This document shows positions 1 to 4,407 of a stretch of DNA of 7,654 nt, piece by piece. Numbering within the stretch: the stretch's first letter is position 1; each line of letters opens with the position of its first letter. The stretch spans positions 1 to 7,654 of the forward strand of contig CAZRJL010000042.1 of NCBI GenBank assembly GCA_964600645.1. Direction: 5' to 3'. A program made the position numbers and the translations under genes. The DNA is from UBA12151 sp964600645. GTDB lineage: Bacteria > Patescibacteriota > Minisyncoccia > Moranbacterales > UBA9337. The notes beneath the pieces were generated by a model that ran no database searches, was not told the origin of the DNA, and saw nothing but the letters and a program-made list of their open reading frames with translations.

Positions 1-19
1 GATTTTATTGCAAAATCAA

Positions 20-2140
20 TTATTCAAATTTTTCCAGATTCATCGCATCCTTCATAGAAAGATTAATCCTTCCCTTATCATCAATTTCTTTTACCTTAAC
101 CGGAACGATATCTCCAATCTTCACAACATCTTCAACTTTTTCCACTCGCTTATCGGAAAGCTGTGAAATATGAATCAATCCTTCTTGTCCGGGAAGCACC
201 TCAGCAAAAGCGCCGAAATTCATTATTCTGGTTATTCTCCCTTTGAATATTTCGCCGATTTTTACCTCATGAGTAAGATTTTCAATCCATTCTTGCGCTT
301 TCTTGGAAGATTCTTGATCGGGAGAAGTAATAAAAATCGATCCATCATCTTCAATATCAATCTCCACACCGGTTTCATCAATGATTTCATTGATGATTTT
401 TCCGCCGGTTCCGATAACGTTGCGGATTTTATCCGGATTTATTTTCATTATGATTATTCTTGGAGCATATTGACTCATTTCAGCTCTCGGAGCCGGAATA
501 GTCGCTATAATTTTTTCCATAATTTCCAAGCGATTTACTTTGGATTGCGCAAGAACCGCTTTAAGCATTTCCAAAGTAACACCTTGCACCTTCACATCCA
601 TTTGCAAAGCGGTAATACCCTCGGTTGTTCCAGCGGCTTTAAAGTCCATATCTCCGTAGTGGTCTTCCATTCCTTGGATATCAGTCAAAACTTTGAATTT
701 TCCGTCTTTTCCAACAATAATCCCCATCGCAATCCCGGAAACCGGTCTGATGATCGGTACTCCTGCGTCCATCAACGACAAGGTAGATCCGCAAGTAGAA
801 GCCATCGAAGAAGAACCGTTTGATTCCAGCACTTCAGATACTAATAAAATAGTATACGGGAAAGCTTCCTTGGCTGGCAAAACTGGAATCAAAGCTTTTT
901 CTGCCAAAGCGCCATGTCCAATTTCTCTTCGTCCCGGTCCGCGCATCATTCGCACTTCTCCAACTGAATACGGCGGGAAATTGTAATGATGGATGTATCT
1001 TTTCTTCATATCCACTTCCATAGTGTCGATGATTTGTTCATCTCCGGGTGATCCCAGAGTAGTGACAGTAAGAGCTTGAGTTTCCCCGCGAGTGAAAAGT
1101 CCAGTGCCATGAGTTCTTGGCAAAATACCGGTTTGGCAATCAATCCGACGAAGCTGGTTTAGTTTGCGTCCATCCGGTCTTTGCTCTTTTTCCAATATAT
1201 TAGTATGCACAATCTCATCCGATACCTCTTCAAAGACCTGCTGCGCTATTTCTTTTAGTTTATCTACGCCTTCTGTAAAGTTAGTGGCGATGTATTCCCC
1301 TACTTTTTCATTGATATTCTTGGTTTTTTCTTCAATAACTTCCTTTTTTGGATCATACAGAGCCTCAGCCAGACCTTCCGCAATTAAAATTTCCTTGACT
1401 TTCGCTTCGAATTCAGGGGTGCCCTGCAAAAGGATCGGCTCGGATTTTTCTTTTCCAATTTCCCTGGCAATTTCTTCCACAAAACTGGCAATTTTAGTAA
1501 TAGCTTCTTGTCCAAAAGCAAAAGCCCTAGCGATAGTCTCTTCAGGAACTTCCTTGGCGCCAGCCTCCAACATATTAATTTTGTCTTTTGTGCCGGAAAT
1601 TACCAAGTCCAATTTACTATCTGCCAGTTCGCCATTGACTGGATTTAGAATAAATTCTCCATTAGCCGCTTGTCCGACACGCACAGCCGCTACCGGTCCA
1701 TTCCACGGAATATTAGAAATCGCCAAAGCAGCTGAAGCGGCAATCACAGAAATTGTATCCGGACCATTTTCGCCATCAATTGACAAAACAGTCACAATTA
1801 CTTGGACTTCATTGCGCATTCTGGCATCAAAAAGCGGGCGGATAGTTCGATCCACCACGCGTCCGTTTAAAACCGCATCATCTGAGGGCCGCCCTTCTCT
1901 TTTGATGAATCTTGATCCCTTAATTTTTCCGGCTGCATAGTATCTTTCTTCAAAGTCCACCATTAATGGGAAATACCCACCACCGAACTTTGAAAGACCC
2001 TTACTCATCGTGGCTGTCGCAAGAACCATTGTGTCGCCGTAACGTACCGTAACCGAACCGCCGGCTTGTTTAGCCAAGAGGCCGGTAGCTATCTCAAGTT
2101 CTCGTCCCCCGATTTGAAGGGACCATTTTTTCTGCTCCAT
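20..2140 (-). CDS. pnp: Polynucleotide phosphorylase (PNPase), 3'-5' exoribonuclease
   Basis: PNPase degrades RNA 3'-5' by phosphorolysis, releasing nucleoside diphosphates; in other bacteria it is a cytosolic homotrimer. At 706 residues the protein is the usual full length. Order of domains: first RNase PH-like domain (about 12-143), an all-helical linker (about 240-315), second RNase PH-like domain (about 322-520), KH domain (about 560-615) with GxxG loop GTGG at 577-580, and S1 domain (about 625-697). Seen residues matching those known for E. coli PNPase: REGRPS at 81-86, RGPGRREIGHG at 400-410 (phosphate-binding Arg404/Arg405), SSS at 443-445, and Asp493, Asp499, Lys501 in the DHYGDMDFK block (metal and catalysis). 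The ATG at 2138-2140 gives the canonical N-terminus; there is no obvious Shine-Dalgarno. It is transcribed from its own promoter at 2292-2320. In many bacteria rpsO precedes pnp; here an RRM protein gene does. Identification is very secure. Confidence 0.98.
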   Translation of the reverse strand: MEQKKWSLQIGGRELEIATGLLAKQAGGSVTVRYGDTMVLATATMSKGLSKFGGGYFPLMVDFEERYYAAGKIKGSRFIKREGRPSDDAVLNGRVVDRTIRPLFDARMRNEVQVIVTVLSIDGENGPDTISVIAASAALAISNIPWNGPVAAVRVGQAANGEFILNPVNGELADSKLDLVISGTKDKINMLEAGAKEVPEETIARAFAFGQEAITKIASFVEEIAREIGKEKSEPILLQGTPEFEAKVKEILIAEGLAEALYDPKKEVIEEKTKNINEKVGEYIATNFTEGVDKLKEIAQQVFEEVSDEIVHTNILEKEQRPDGRKLNQLRRIDCQTGILPRTHGTGLFTRGETQALTVTTLGSPGDEQIIDTMEVDMKKRYIHHYNFPPYSVGEVRMMRGPGRREIGHGALAEKALIPVLPAKEAFPYTILLVSEVLESNGSSSMASTCGSTLSLMDAGVPIIRPVSGIAMGIIVGKDGKFKVLTDIQGMEDHYGDMDFKAAGTTEGITALQMDVKVQGVTLEMLKAVLAQSKVNRLEIMEKIIATIPAPRAEMSQYAPRIIIMKINPDKIRNVIGTGGKIINEIIDETGVEIDIEDDGSIFITSPDQESSKKAQEWIENLTHEVKIGEIFKGRITRIMNFGAFAEVLPGQEGLIHISQLSDKRVEKVEDVVKIGDIVPVKVKEIDDKGRINLSMKDAMNLEKFE

Positions 2141-2285
2141 AATTTGATTCTATCGGTATCTGCCAATAAAATCCAAGAAAACACGCTAATAAAACCTACA
2201 ATTTATTTTTAGATGTCAGTTTCATTAGTGTGCCCGCTGGCTACTGGTCAAAATCGATATTTTTTAATTGATAAATAAGCTACTG
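2141..2285 (-). promoter_or_regulatory. Long 5' leader of pnp (untranslated)
   Basis: This gap-plus-leader region holds no gene I can support. On the transcript one weak long-range pairing is visible: minus ACACTAAT (2231-2224) with ATTA-GC-GTGT (2190-2181), a two-base bulge and a 33-nt loop. The heptamer CAGTAGC occurs twice (2285-2279 and 2246-2240). A nine-codon ATG frame (2225-2196) lies inside but has no ribosome-binding site. In E. coli the pnp leader is the target of RNase III/PNPase autoregulation; whether this leader works similarly is inference only. Confidence 0.45.
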
Positions 2286-2291
2286 TTTAGC

Positions 2292-2320
2292 ATTTTACTG
2301 TAAAAAAACCTTTTTGTCAA
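2292..2320 (-). promoter_or_regulatory. Sigma-70 type promoter of pnp
   Basis: On the minus strand a perfect -35 box TTGACA (2320-2315) is followed after exactly 17 bases by TAAAAT (2297-2292). The start of transcription is expected near 2285, which leaves a leader of about 145 nt before the pnp ATG. The -35 box begins only two bases after the T-tract of the RRM gene's terminator, so the promoter restarts transcription directly behind it. Confidence 0.8.
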
Positions 2321-2322
2321 AC

Positions 2323-2352
2323 AAAAAATCCCGACGTCAAGTCGGGATTTTT
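2323..2352 (-). terminator. Intrinsic terminator after the RRM protein gene
   Basis: A perfect 12-bp inverted repeat (AAAAATCCCGAC at 2324-2335 and GTCGGGATTTTT at 2341-2352) encloses a 5-nt loop. On the minus strand the G/C core is followed by six Ts (2328-2323). It stands 21 bases beyond the RRM stop codon. The flanking A/T runs make it symmetrical, so it could also act on plus-strand transcripts. Confidence 0.92.
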
Positions 2353-2363
2353 GTTATCAAAAG

Positions 2364-2380
2364 TTGGTAAAAATTACCAA
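2364..2380 (-). repeat. Short inverted repeat overlapping the RRM stop codon
   Basis: TTGGTAA (2364-2370) and TTACCAA (2374-2380) are perfect 7-bp arms around a 3-base loop, and the stop codon TAA (2376-2374) lies in one arm. It would form a small hairpin in the mRNA just ahead of the main terminator. It may be chance in A/T-rich sequence; no function is assigned. Confidence 0.4.
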
Positions 2381-2679
2381 TTGTTTCGAGAGTTGTTTCT
2401 GTCTCTGTCAAAGCTTTTCTTTGGACGATCTTCCAAGGGTCTAGCTTCGTTAACAGTCAAGGTTCTTCCTCCAAAGTCTTTTCCATCGAACATTTCGATA
2501 GCTTTTTGAGCTTCTTCAGGAGTAGCCATTTCAACAAAACCGAATCCTCTTGAGCGTCCGGACATTTTATCAATAATGATAGTTACTGATTCAACGTTTC
2601 CAGCTGCTGAAAAGGCTTCTTTCAATTCATCGTCAGTTGTCGAATATGGCAAACCTCCGATATATAATTTCTTTTCCAT
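2374..2679 (-). CDS. Small RRM-domain RNA-binding protein
   Basis: A 101-residue protein made of one RNA recognition motif and a short polar tail. RNP2 is LYIGGL (5-10) and RNP1 is RGFGFVEM (44-51), with the aromatic residues Tyr6, Phe46 and Phe48 that stack on RNA bases in this fold. The domain ends near residue 80. The tail (80-101) is rich in Arg, Asn and Asp, as in the glycine/arginine-tailed RNA-binding proteins of cyanobacteria, some of which are cold-induced. It probably binds single-stranded RNA in the cytosol; the target is unknown. The ATG at 2679-2677 starts the beta-1 strand directly, so the start is well placed although only a weak AAGAA stands upstream. The gene is monocistronic, with its own promoter (2833-2861), a structured leader and a strong terminator. 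It lies directly upstream of pnp, another RNA-handling gene, but is separated from it by that terminator. Confidence 0.95.
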   Translation of the reverse strand: MEKKLYIGGLPYSTTDDELKEAFSAAGNVESVTIIIDKMSGRSRGFGFVEMATPEEAQKAIEMFDGKDFGGRTLTVNEARPLEDRPKKSFDRDRNNSRNNW

Positions 2680-2691
2680 TTTATTTCTTGC

Positions 2692-2709
2692 AAAGTTCTT
2701 ACGAACTTT
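2692..2709 (-). promoter_or_regulatory. Hairpin with GUAA tetraloop beside the RRM start site
   Basis: On the minus strand AAAGTTC (2709-2703), loop GTAA, GAACTTT (2698-2692): a perfect 7-bp stem closed by a GNRA-type tetraloop. It ends 12 bases before the ATG, leaving only GCAAGAAATAAA as the ribosome landing site. A nearby upstream CAAAGTT (2799-2793) could pair with AACTTTG (2697-2691) instead, giving an alternative fold. Confidence 0.6.
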
Positions 2710-2714
2710 AAAAT

Positions 2715-2789
2715 AAAAAAATTAACAAACGTAAGACGACCGCTTTCTCGGAAACTCGCACTTGCCCTCAGGTCGCTAACGTTTGCTAA
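2715..2789 (-). promoter_or_regulatory. Attenuator-like stem-loop in the RRM leader
   Basis: On the minus strand TTAGCAAACGT (2789-2779) pairs with ACGTTTGTTAA (2732-2722) over 11 bp with one G-U pair. Inside, CGACC (2775-2771) pairs with GGTCG (2741-2737), around a 29-nt apical region. The lower stem runs straight into seven Ts (2721-2715). The form is that of a terminator, placed upstream of the coding region. The stem is A/T-rich at its base, so termination efficiency could be partial. Confidence 0.55.
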
Positions 2790-2832
2790 CTTAACTTTGG
2801 GACGGAATTTACCTTGAAACCTTACTAACACT

Positions 2833-2861
2833 ATTCTAGCACCGATACTGACAAAAGTCAA
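2833..2861 (-). promoter_or_regulatory. Sigma-70 type promoter of the RRM gene (extended -10)
   Basis: On the minus strand TTGACT (2861-2856), a 17-base spacer, then TAGAAT (2838-2833), preceded by TGC, i.e. an extended -10 element. Expected start of transcription near 2826. A short inverted repeat, TGAC-TTTT-GTCA, overlaps the -35 box and could be an operator, but this is speculative. Confidence 0.8.
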
Positions 2862-2871
2862 GCACCGTCAG

Positions 2872-2925
2872 GAAAAAATATAAAAACCGCGATCTTTTTC
2901 AAATCAGCGGTTTTTATATTTTTTC
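2872..2925 (-). terminator. Intrinsic terminator of the small membrane protein gene (bidirectional form)
   Basis: Two perfect 19-base arms (2872-2890 and 2907-2925) have a CCGC/GCGG core flanked by A/T runs, and the pairing continues inward by three more pairs past one bulged base. Each strand has a T-rich run after the G/C core, so it could stop transcription from either side. It stands 44 bases beyond the stop codon of the 89-residue gene and 10 bases before the next -35 box. Confidence 0.9.
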
Positions 2926-2969
2926 AATTCCTAATGGAATATCTTCACACATTCTTTATTTTTTAATAA

Positions 2970-3239
2970 TTATTCTTGCTTGGCAAGGATTGCTTTGGAG
3001 GCTTCGTCTCTATGGAAATAATATGTACTTATAACTGTTCCTACCGCACACCCGAAAGCGTACAAAAGAACCAGTCTCCAATTGCTGATATCATCAACAA
3101 TTGCTTGCAATACATAATACCAAATCAGAATATTTACCATTGTTATTACCCCGCTGGCAACAACCCTGGTTTCTACAACCAATTTGGTCCACAGTGTAAC
3201 GATAATCATCTCCAAAACACCGACAAAAAATAGCGTCAT
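2970..3239 (-). CDS. Small integral membrane protein, UPF0316/DUF5698-like
   Basis: An 89-residue protein with three predicted membrane segments (about 2-19, 26-48 and 56-75) and a short charged C-terminus (76-89: HRDEASKAILAKQE). The stretch VVASGVITMVNILIW followed by VLQAIV and then LLYAFGCAVGTVIS resembles the N-terminal membrane domain of UPF0316 (DUF5698) proteins, where an (I/V)AA..SFLEVL-type helix is followed by an AYAFGFS.G-type helix. The DUF2179 domain that follows in the full-length family is absent. The resemblance is from memory and moderate; the function of the family is unknown to me. The ATG at 3239-3237 has no clear Shine-Dalgarno; Met11 is a possible later start but would cut the first membrane segment. 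It has its own promoter (3352-3380) and terminator (2872-2925). A frame on the opposite strand spans the same bases but shows no family pattern. Confidence 0.8.
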   Translation of the reverse strand: MTLFFVGVLEMIIVTLWTKLVVETRVVASGVITMVNILIWYYVLQAIVDDISNWRLVLLYAFGCAVGTVISTYYFHRDEASKAILAKQE

Positions 3240-3291
3240 ATGTTTCGTGATAATTATGCGAATTATTCTACTTTTAACGTTCGACCTTTAC

Positions 3292-3347
3292 TTTAGCCTA
3301 AATAAAAAACACTTTCCTTTTGAAAAATGCTTAATTTATAGGCTAAA
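3292..3347 (-). promoter_or_regulatory. Leader hairpin at the 5' end of the membrane protein mRNA
   Basis: TTTAGCCTA (3292-3300) and TAGGCTAAA (3339-3347) are perfect 9-base arms separated by 38 bases. With transcription starting near 3345 the first arm would be the very 5' end of the transcript, so the message would begin with a stem. This could protect the 5' end or regulate translation. About 100 nt of leader lie before the ATG and otherwise show nothing clear. Confidence 0.4.
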
Positions 3348-3351
3348 ACCC

Positions 3352-3380
3352 AGTATAGCACCAAAGCGCTTTCCAGTCAA
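3352..3380 (-). promoter_or_regulatory. Sigma-70 type promoter of the small membrane protein gene
   Basis: On the minus strand TTGACT (3380-3375), a 17-base spacer, then TATACT (3357-3352), preceded by TGC (extended -10). The spacer contains the perfect 10-base palindrome AAAGCGCTTT (3363-3372), which would suit a dimeric regulator between the two boxes. The GGTGCTA around the -10 is identical to that in the RRM promoter. Confidence 0.75.
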
Positions 3381-3395
3381 TATCTTTTTTCAAAC

Positions 3396-3421
3396 AAAAA
3401 AAGCGACCTCGAAAAGTCTCT
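3396..3421 (-). terminator. Intrinsic terminator of the tRNA cluster
   Basis: On the minus strand GACTT (3418-3414), loop TTCG, AGGTC (3409-3405), extended by two outer pairs past one A-G mismatch, then a run of seven Ts (3402-3396). The UUCG tetraloop is a stabilising loop common in terminators. It starts 10 bases past the end of tRNA-Asp. Confidence 0.8.
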
Positions 3422-3430
3422 TTTATTCTG

Positions 3431-3504
3431 CGGGGACGGCCGGACTCGAACCGGTGACCTATTGCGTGACAGGCAATCGCTCTAACCAGCTGAGCTACGC
3501 CCCC
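3431..3504 (-). tRNA. tRNA-Asp (anticodon GUC)
   Basis: A 74-nt cloverleaf without encoded CCA. Acceptor GGGGGCG pairs with CGTCCCC (one G-U), D-stem GCTC/GAGC, anticodon stem ATTGC/GCAAT with loop CTGTCAC giving GUC, variable loop AGGTC, T-loop TTCGAGT. Discriminator G73 and anticodon GUC are the known Asp identity elements. The T-stem ACCGG/CCGGC has an A49-C65 mismatch at its base, an oddity. It is last in a three-tRNA cluster, 12 bases from tRNA-Met. The sense of the anticodon is certain. Confidence 0.96.
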
Positions 3505-3516
3505 GTATATTTTTTG

Positions 3517-3590
3517 TAGCAGAGGTGAGATTCGAACTCACGACCCCAGGCTTATGAGTCCTGTGCTCTAACCAGCTGAGCTACCCTGCC
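3517..3590 (-). tRNA. tRNA-Met (anticodon CAU), probably elongator
   Basis: A 74-nt cloverleaf without encoded CCA. Acceptor GGCAGGG pairs with CTCTGCT (two G-U), D-stem GCTC/GAGC, anticodon loop CTCATAA, variable loop GGGTC, T-stem GTGAG/CTCAC, discriminator A73. The sequence resembles E. coli elongator tRNA-Met in the D-arm, anticodon loop and variable loop. A CAU anticodon could also mark tRNA-Ile2 (wobble C changed to lysidine by TilS); that alternative cannot be excluded from this sequence alone. The anticodon stem CAGGA/GCCTG has an A31-G39 mismatch next to the loop. Confidence 0.9.
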
Positions 3591-3742
<152 letters not shown>

Positions 3743-3786
3743 ATATGTTAAATTTCAAAATTTTTTACCCTAATTTAGTACTTATT
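3743..3786 (-). other. A/T-rich spacer upstream of tRNA-fMet
   Basis: This stretch separates the tRNA-like fragment from the intact tRNA-fMet. It holds only A/T-rich sequence with a small AAATTT-CA-AAATTT repeat. I see no promoter or terminator in it. Confidence 0.4.
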
Positions 3787-3825
3787 GCAAGCTGCTCCGC
3801 CCTGGGCGGACTCCACCCCGCTATA
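3787..3825 (-). pseudogene. 5' fragment of initiator tRNA with D-loop replaced by a palindrome
   Basis: The 15 bases TATAGCGGGGTGGAG (minus 3825-3811) repeat exactly the start of tRNA-fMet with its flank (3745-3731). GCAGCT (3795-3790) then repeats the tRNA after the D-loop; the following TGC resembles the tRNA's CGC. Between them the tRNA has CAGTCTG, while this copy has the perfect palindrome TCCGCCC-A-GGGCGGA (3810-3796). No anticodon arm or T-arm follows, so it cannot be a working tRNA. It lies in the leader of the tRNA cluster, between the promoter and tRNA-fMet. Confidence 0.75.
3796..3810. repeat. Perfect 15-base palindrome (REP-like)
   Basis: TCCGCCC, central base, GGGCGGA: 7-bp arms with a single central base, far richer in G/C than its surroundings. 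In RNA it would form a 6-bp hairpin with a CAG loop. Its composition and its position inside a tRNA-like fragment suggest an inserted short repeat rather than local sequence drift. Confidence 0.7.
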
Positions 3826-3856
3826 CTACATATACCTTCTTGAAACACTATGTCCC

Positions 3857-3884
3857 AGTATAATGAAAATTCACAGAATGTCAA
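3857..3884 (-). promoter_or_regulatory. Sigma-70 type promoter of the tRNA cluster
   Basis: On the minus strand a perfect TTGACA (3884-3879), a 16-base spacer, and TATACT (3862-3857). The -35 box lies in the last codons of the preceding gene (encoding Ile-Asp-Ile), and that gene's stop codon falls in the spacer. Transcription would start near 3850 and run through the tRNA-like fragment into tRNA-fMet, tRNA-Met and tRNA-Asp. Confidence 0.75.
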
Positions 3885-4398
3885 TAAACTTCAAGAAATC
3901 TTCGTAAGATTTTATTACATCTTTCGCGCTGTCCAAATCCAATGAAAAATTTTTTTCATACACAATCCTGTTTCGCACCTGATGAGACTTTTTCAGCTCC
4001 TCTAAGTTTTCAATCTGTCCAACATTGGCGCTTTCCAGGCGCTCTGACATATCTTTTCCCGAATATCCGATTTTTTTAAGCATTTCATCCACTACGCTAT
4101 CGGCCTCCAAAACCGCCGCCTTGTATTGAGATTGATTTTTACTTTTCAATCTGTCTCTTATCTTATTCCATTGTAATTCAAATTTGTTTTTAGCCAACGG
4201 AGGCAAATCGGCTCCTCTGAGCATTTTTCGCAAATCTTTGCCAAGTCCGCGAAAAAACAAAAGCAAAACGATATCGGCAAACAAAACTAAAACATAAATC
4301 GCTAAAATAAATTTTACCACCGTAAAAAAACCGGAATCCGCAAATGAAATCGCCGATTTAAAAATATAATCAATAATAGAGAGGAAAATTTCAAGCAT
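3871..4398 (-). CDS. Membrane-anchored HEPN-like protein with altered active-site motif
   Basis: A 175-residue protein. Residues 1-20 form an amphipathic or weakly hydrophobic helix, 24-49 a strong membrane segment ending FFRGLGKDLRK, which predicts a cytosolic C-terminus by the positive-inside rule. The soluble part (about 70-175) is helical: ELQWNKI (74-80), AVLEADSVVDEMLKKIGYSG (95-114), then HQVRNRIVYE (139-148) and a last helix ending the protein. This order (AVIEADKLLD-, HKVRNRIAHE-type) is what I recall from HEPN-like proteins common in Candidate Phyla Radiation genomes. In HEPN nucleases RNxxxH is the active motif; here it reads R142-N143-R144-I145-V146-Y147, with Tyr for His. The gene starts 9 bases after gatA stops, so it is probably the last gene of the ligA-gatC-gatA operon. 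The stop is TGA. No Shine-Dalgarno is seen. CDS secure; function unknown. Confidence 0.88.
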   Translation of the reverse strand: MLEIFLSIIDYIFKSAISFADSGFFTVVKFILAIYVLVLFADIVLLLFFRGLGKDLRKMLRGADLPPLAKNKFELQWNKIRDRLKSKNQSQYKAAVLEADSVVDEMLKKIGYSGKDMSERLESANVGQIENLEELKKSHQVRNRIVYEKNFSLDLDSAKDVIKSYEDFLKFIDIL

Positions 4399-4407
4399 CT
4401 GTTTGAA

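Larger units (their letters stand above)
2680..2826 (-). promoter_or_regulatory. Structured 5' leader of the RRM gene
   Basis: About 145 nt separate the predicted start of transcription from the ATG. The leader contains a large stem followed by seven Ts (2715-2789) and a second hairpin with a GUAA loop (2692-2709) just before the ribosome-binding region. This is unusually structured for such an A/T-rich intergenic stretch and suggests post-initiation control, for instance attenuation, autoregulation by the RRM protein or a temperature response. None of these can be decided from sequence alone. No gene is seen on either strand. Confidence 0.6.

Noticed and set aside
1..17. A GATTTT/AAAATC inverted repeat just after the pnp stop as a terminator
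   Set aside because: Six mostly A-T pairs, with no visible T-run before the window ends; too weak to call, though the structure could continue outside.
1164..1940. A 258-codon open frame on the plus strand inside pnp
   Set aside because: It is antisense to well-conserved PNPase codons, has Ser/Ile-rich low-information sequence and no family pattern; it is a by-product of the coding strand.
2196..2225. A nine-codon ATG frame (MKLTSKNKL) in the pnp leader as a possible leader peptide
   Set aside because: No ribosome-binding site, no run of a regulatory amino acid, and such short frames are frequent by chance in A/T-rich sequence.
2976..3233. An 85-codon plus-strand frame opposite the small membrane protein gene
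   Set aside because: It has no domain pattern, whereas the minus frame shows three membrane helices, a promoter and a terminator.
3796..3810. The G/C palindrome as an intrinsic terminator of the gatA operon
   Set aside because: No T-run follows on either strand, and it sits inside a tRNA-like fragment.
3826..3873. Recoding of UGA as Gly (as in some Patescibacteria), extending the HEPN-like gene by 15 residues to a TAG at 3826-3828
   Set aside because: No UGA occurs inside any conserved gene here, and the helix naturally ends at the UGA; the standard code explains all genes.
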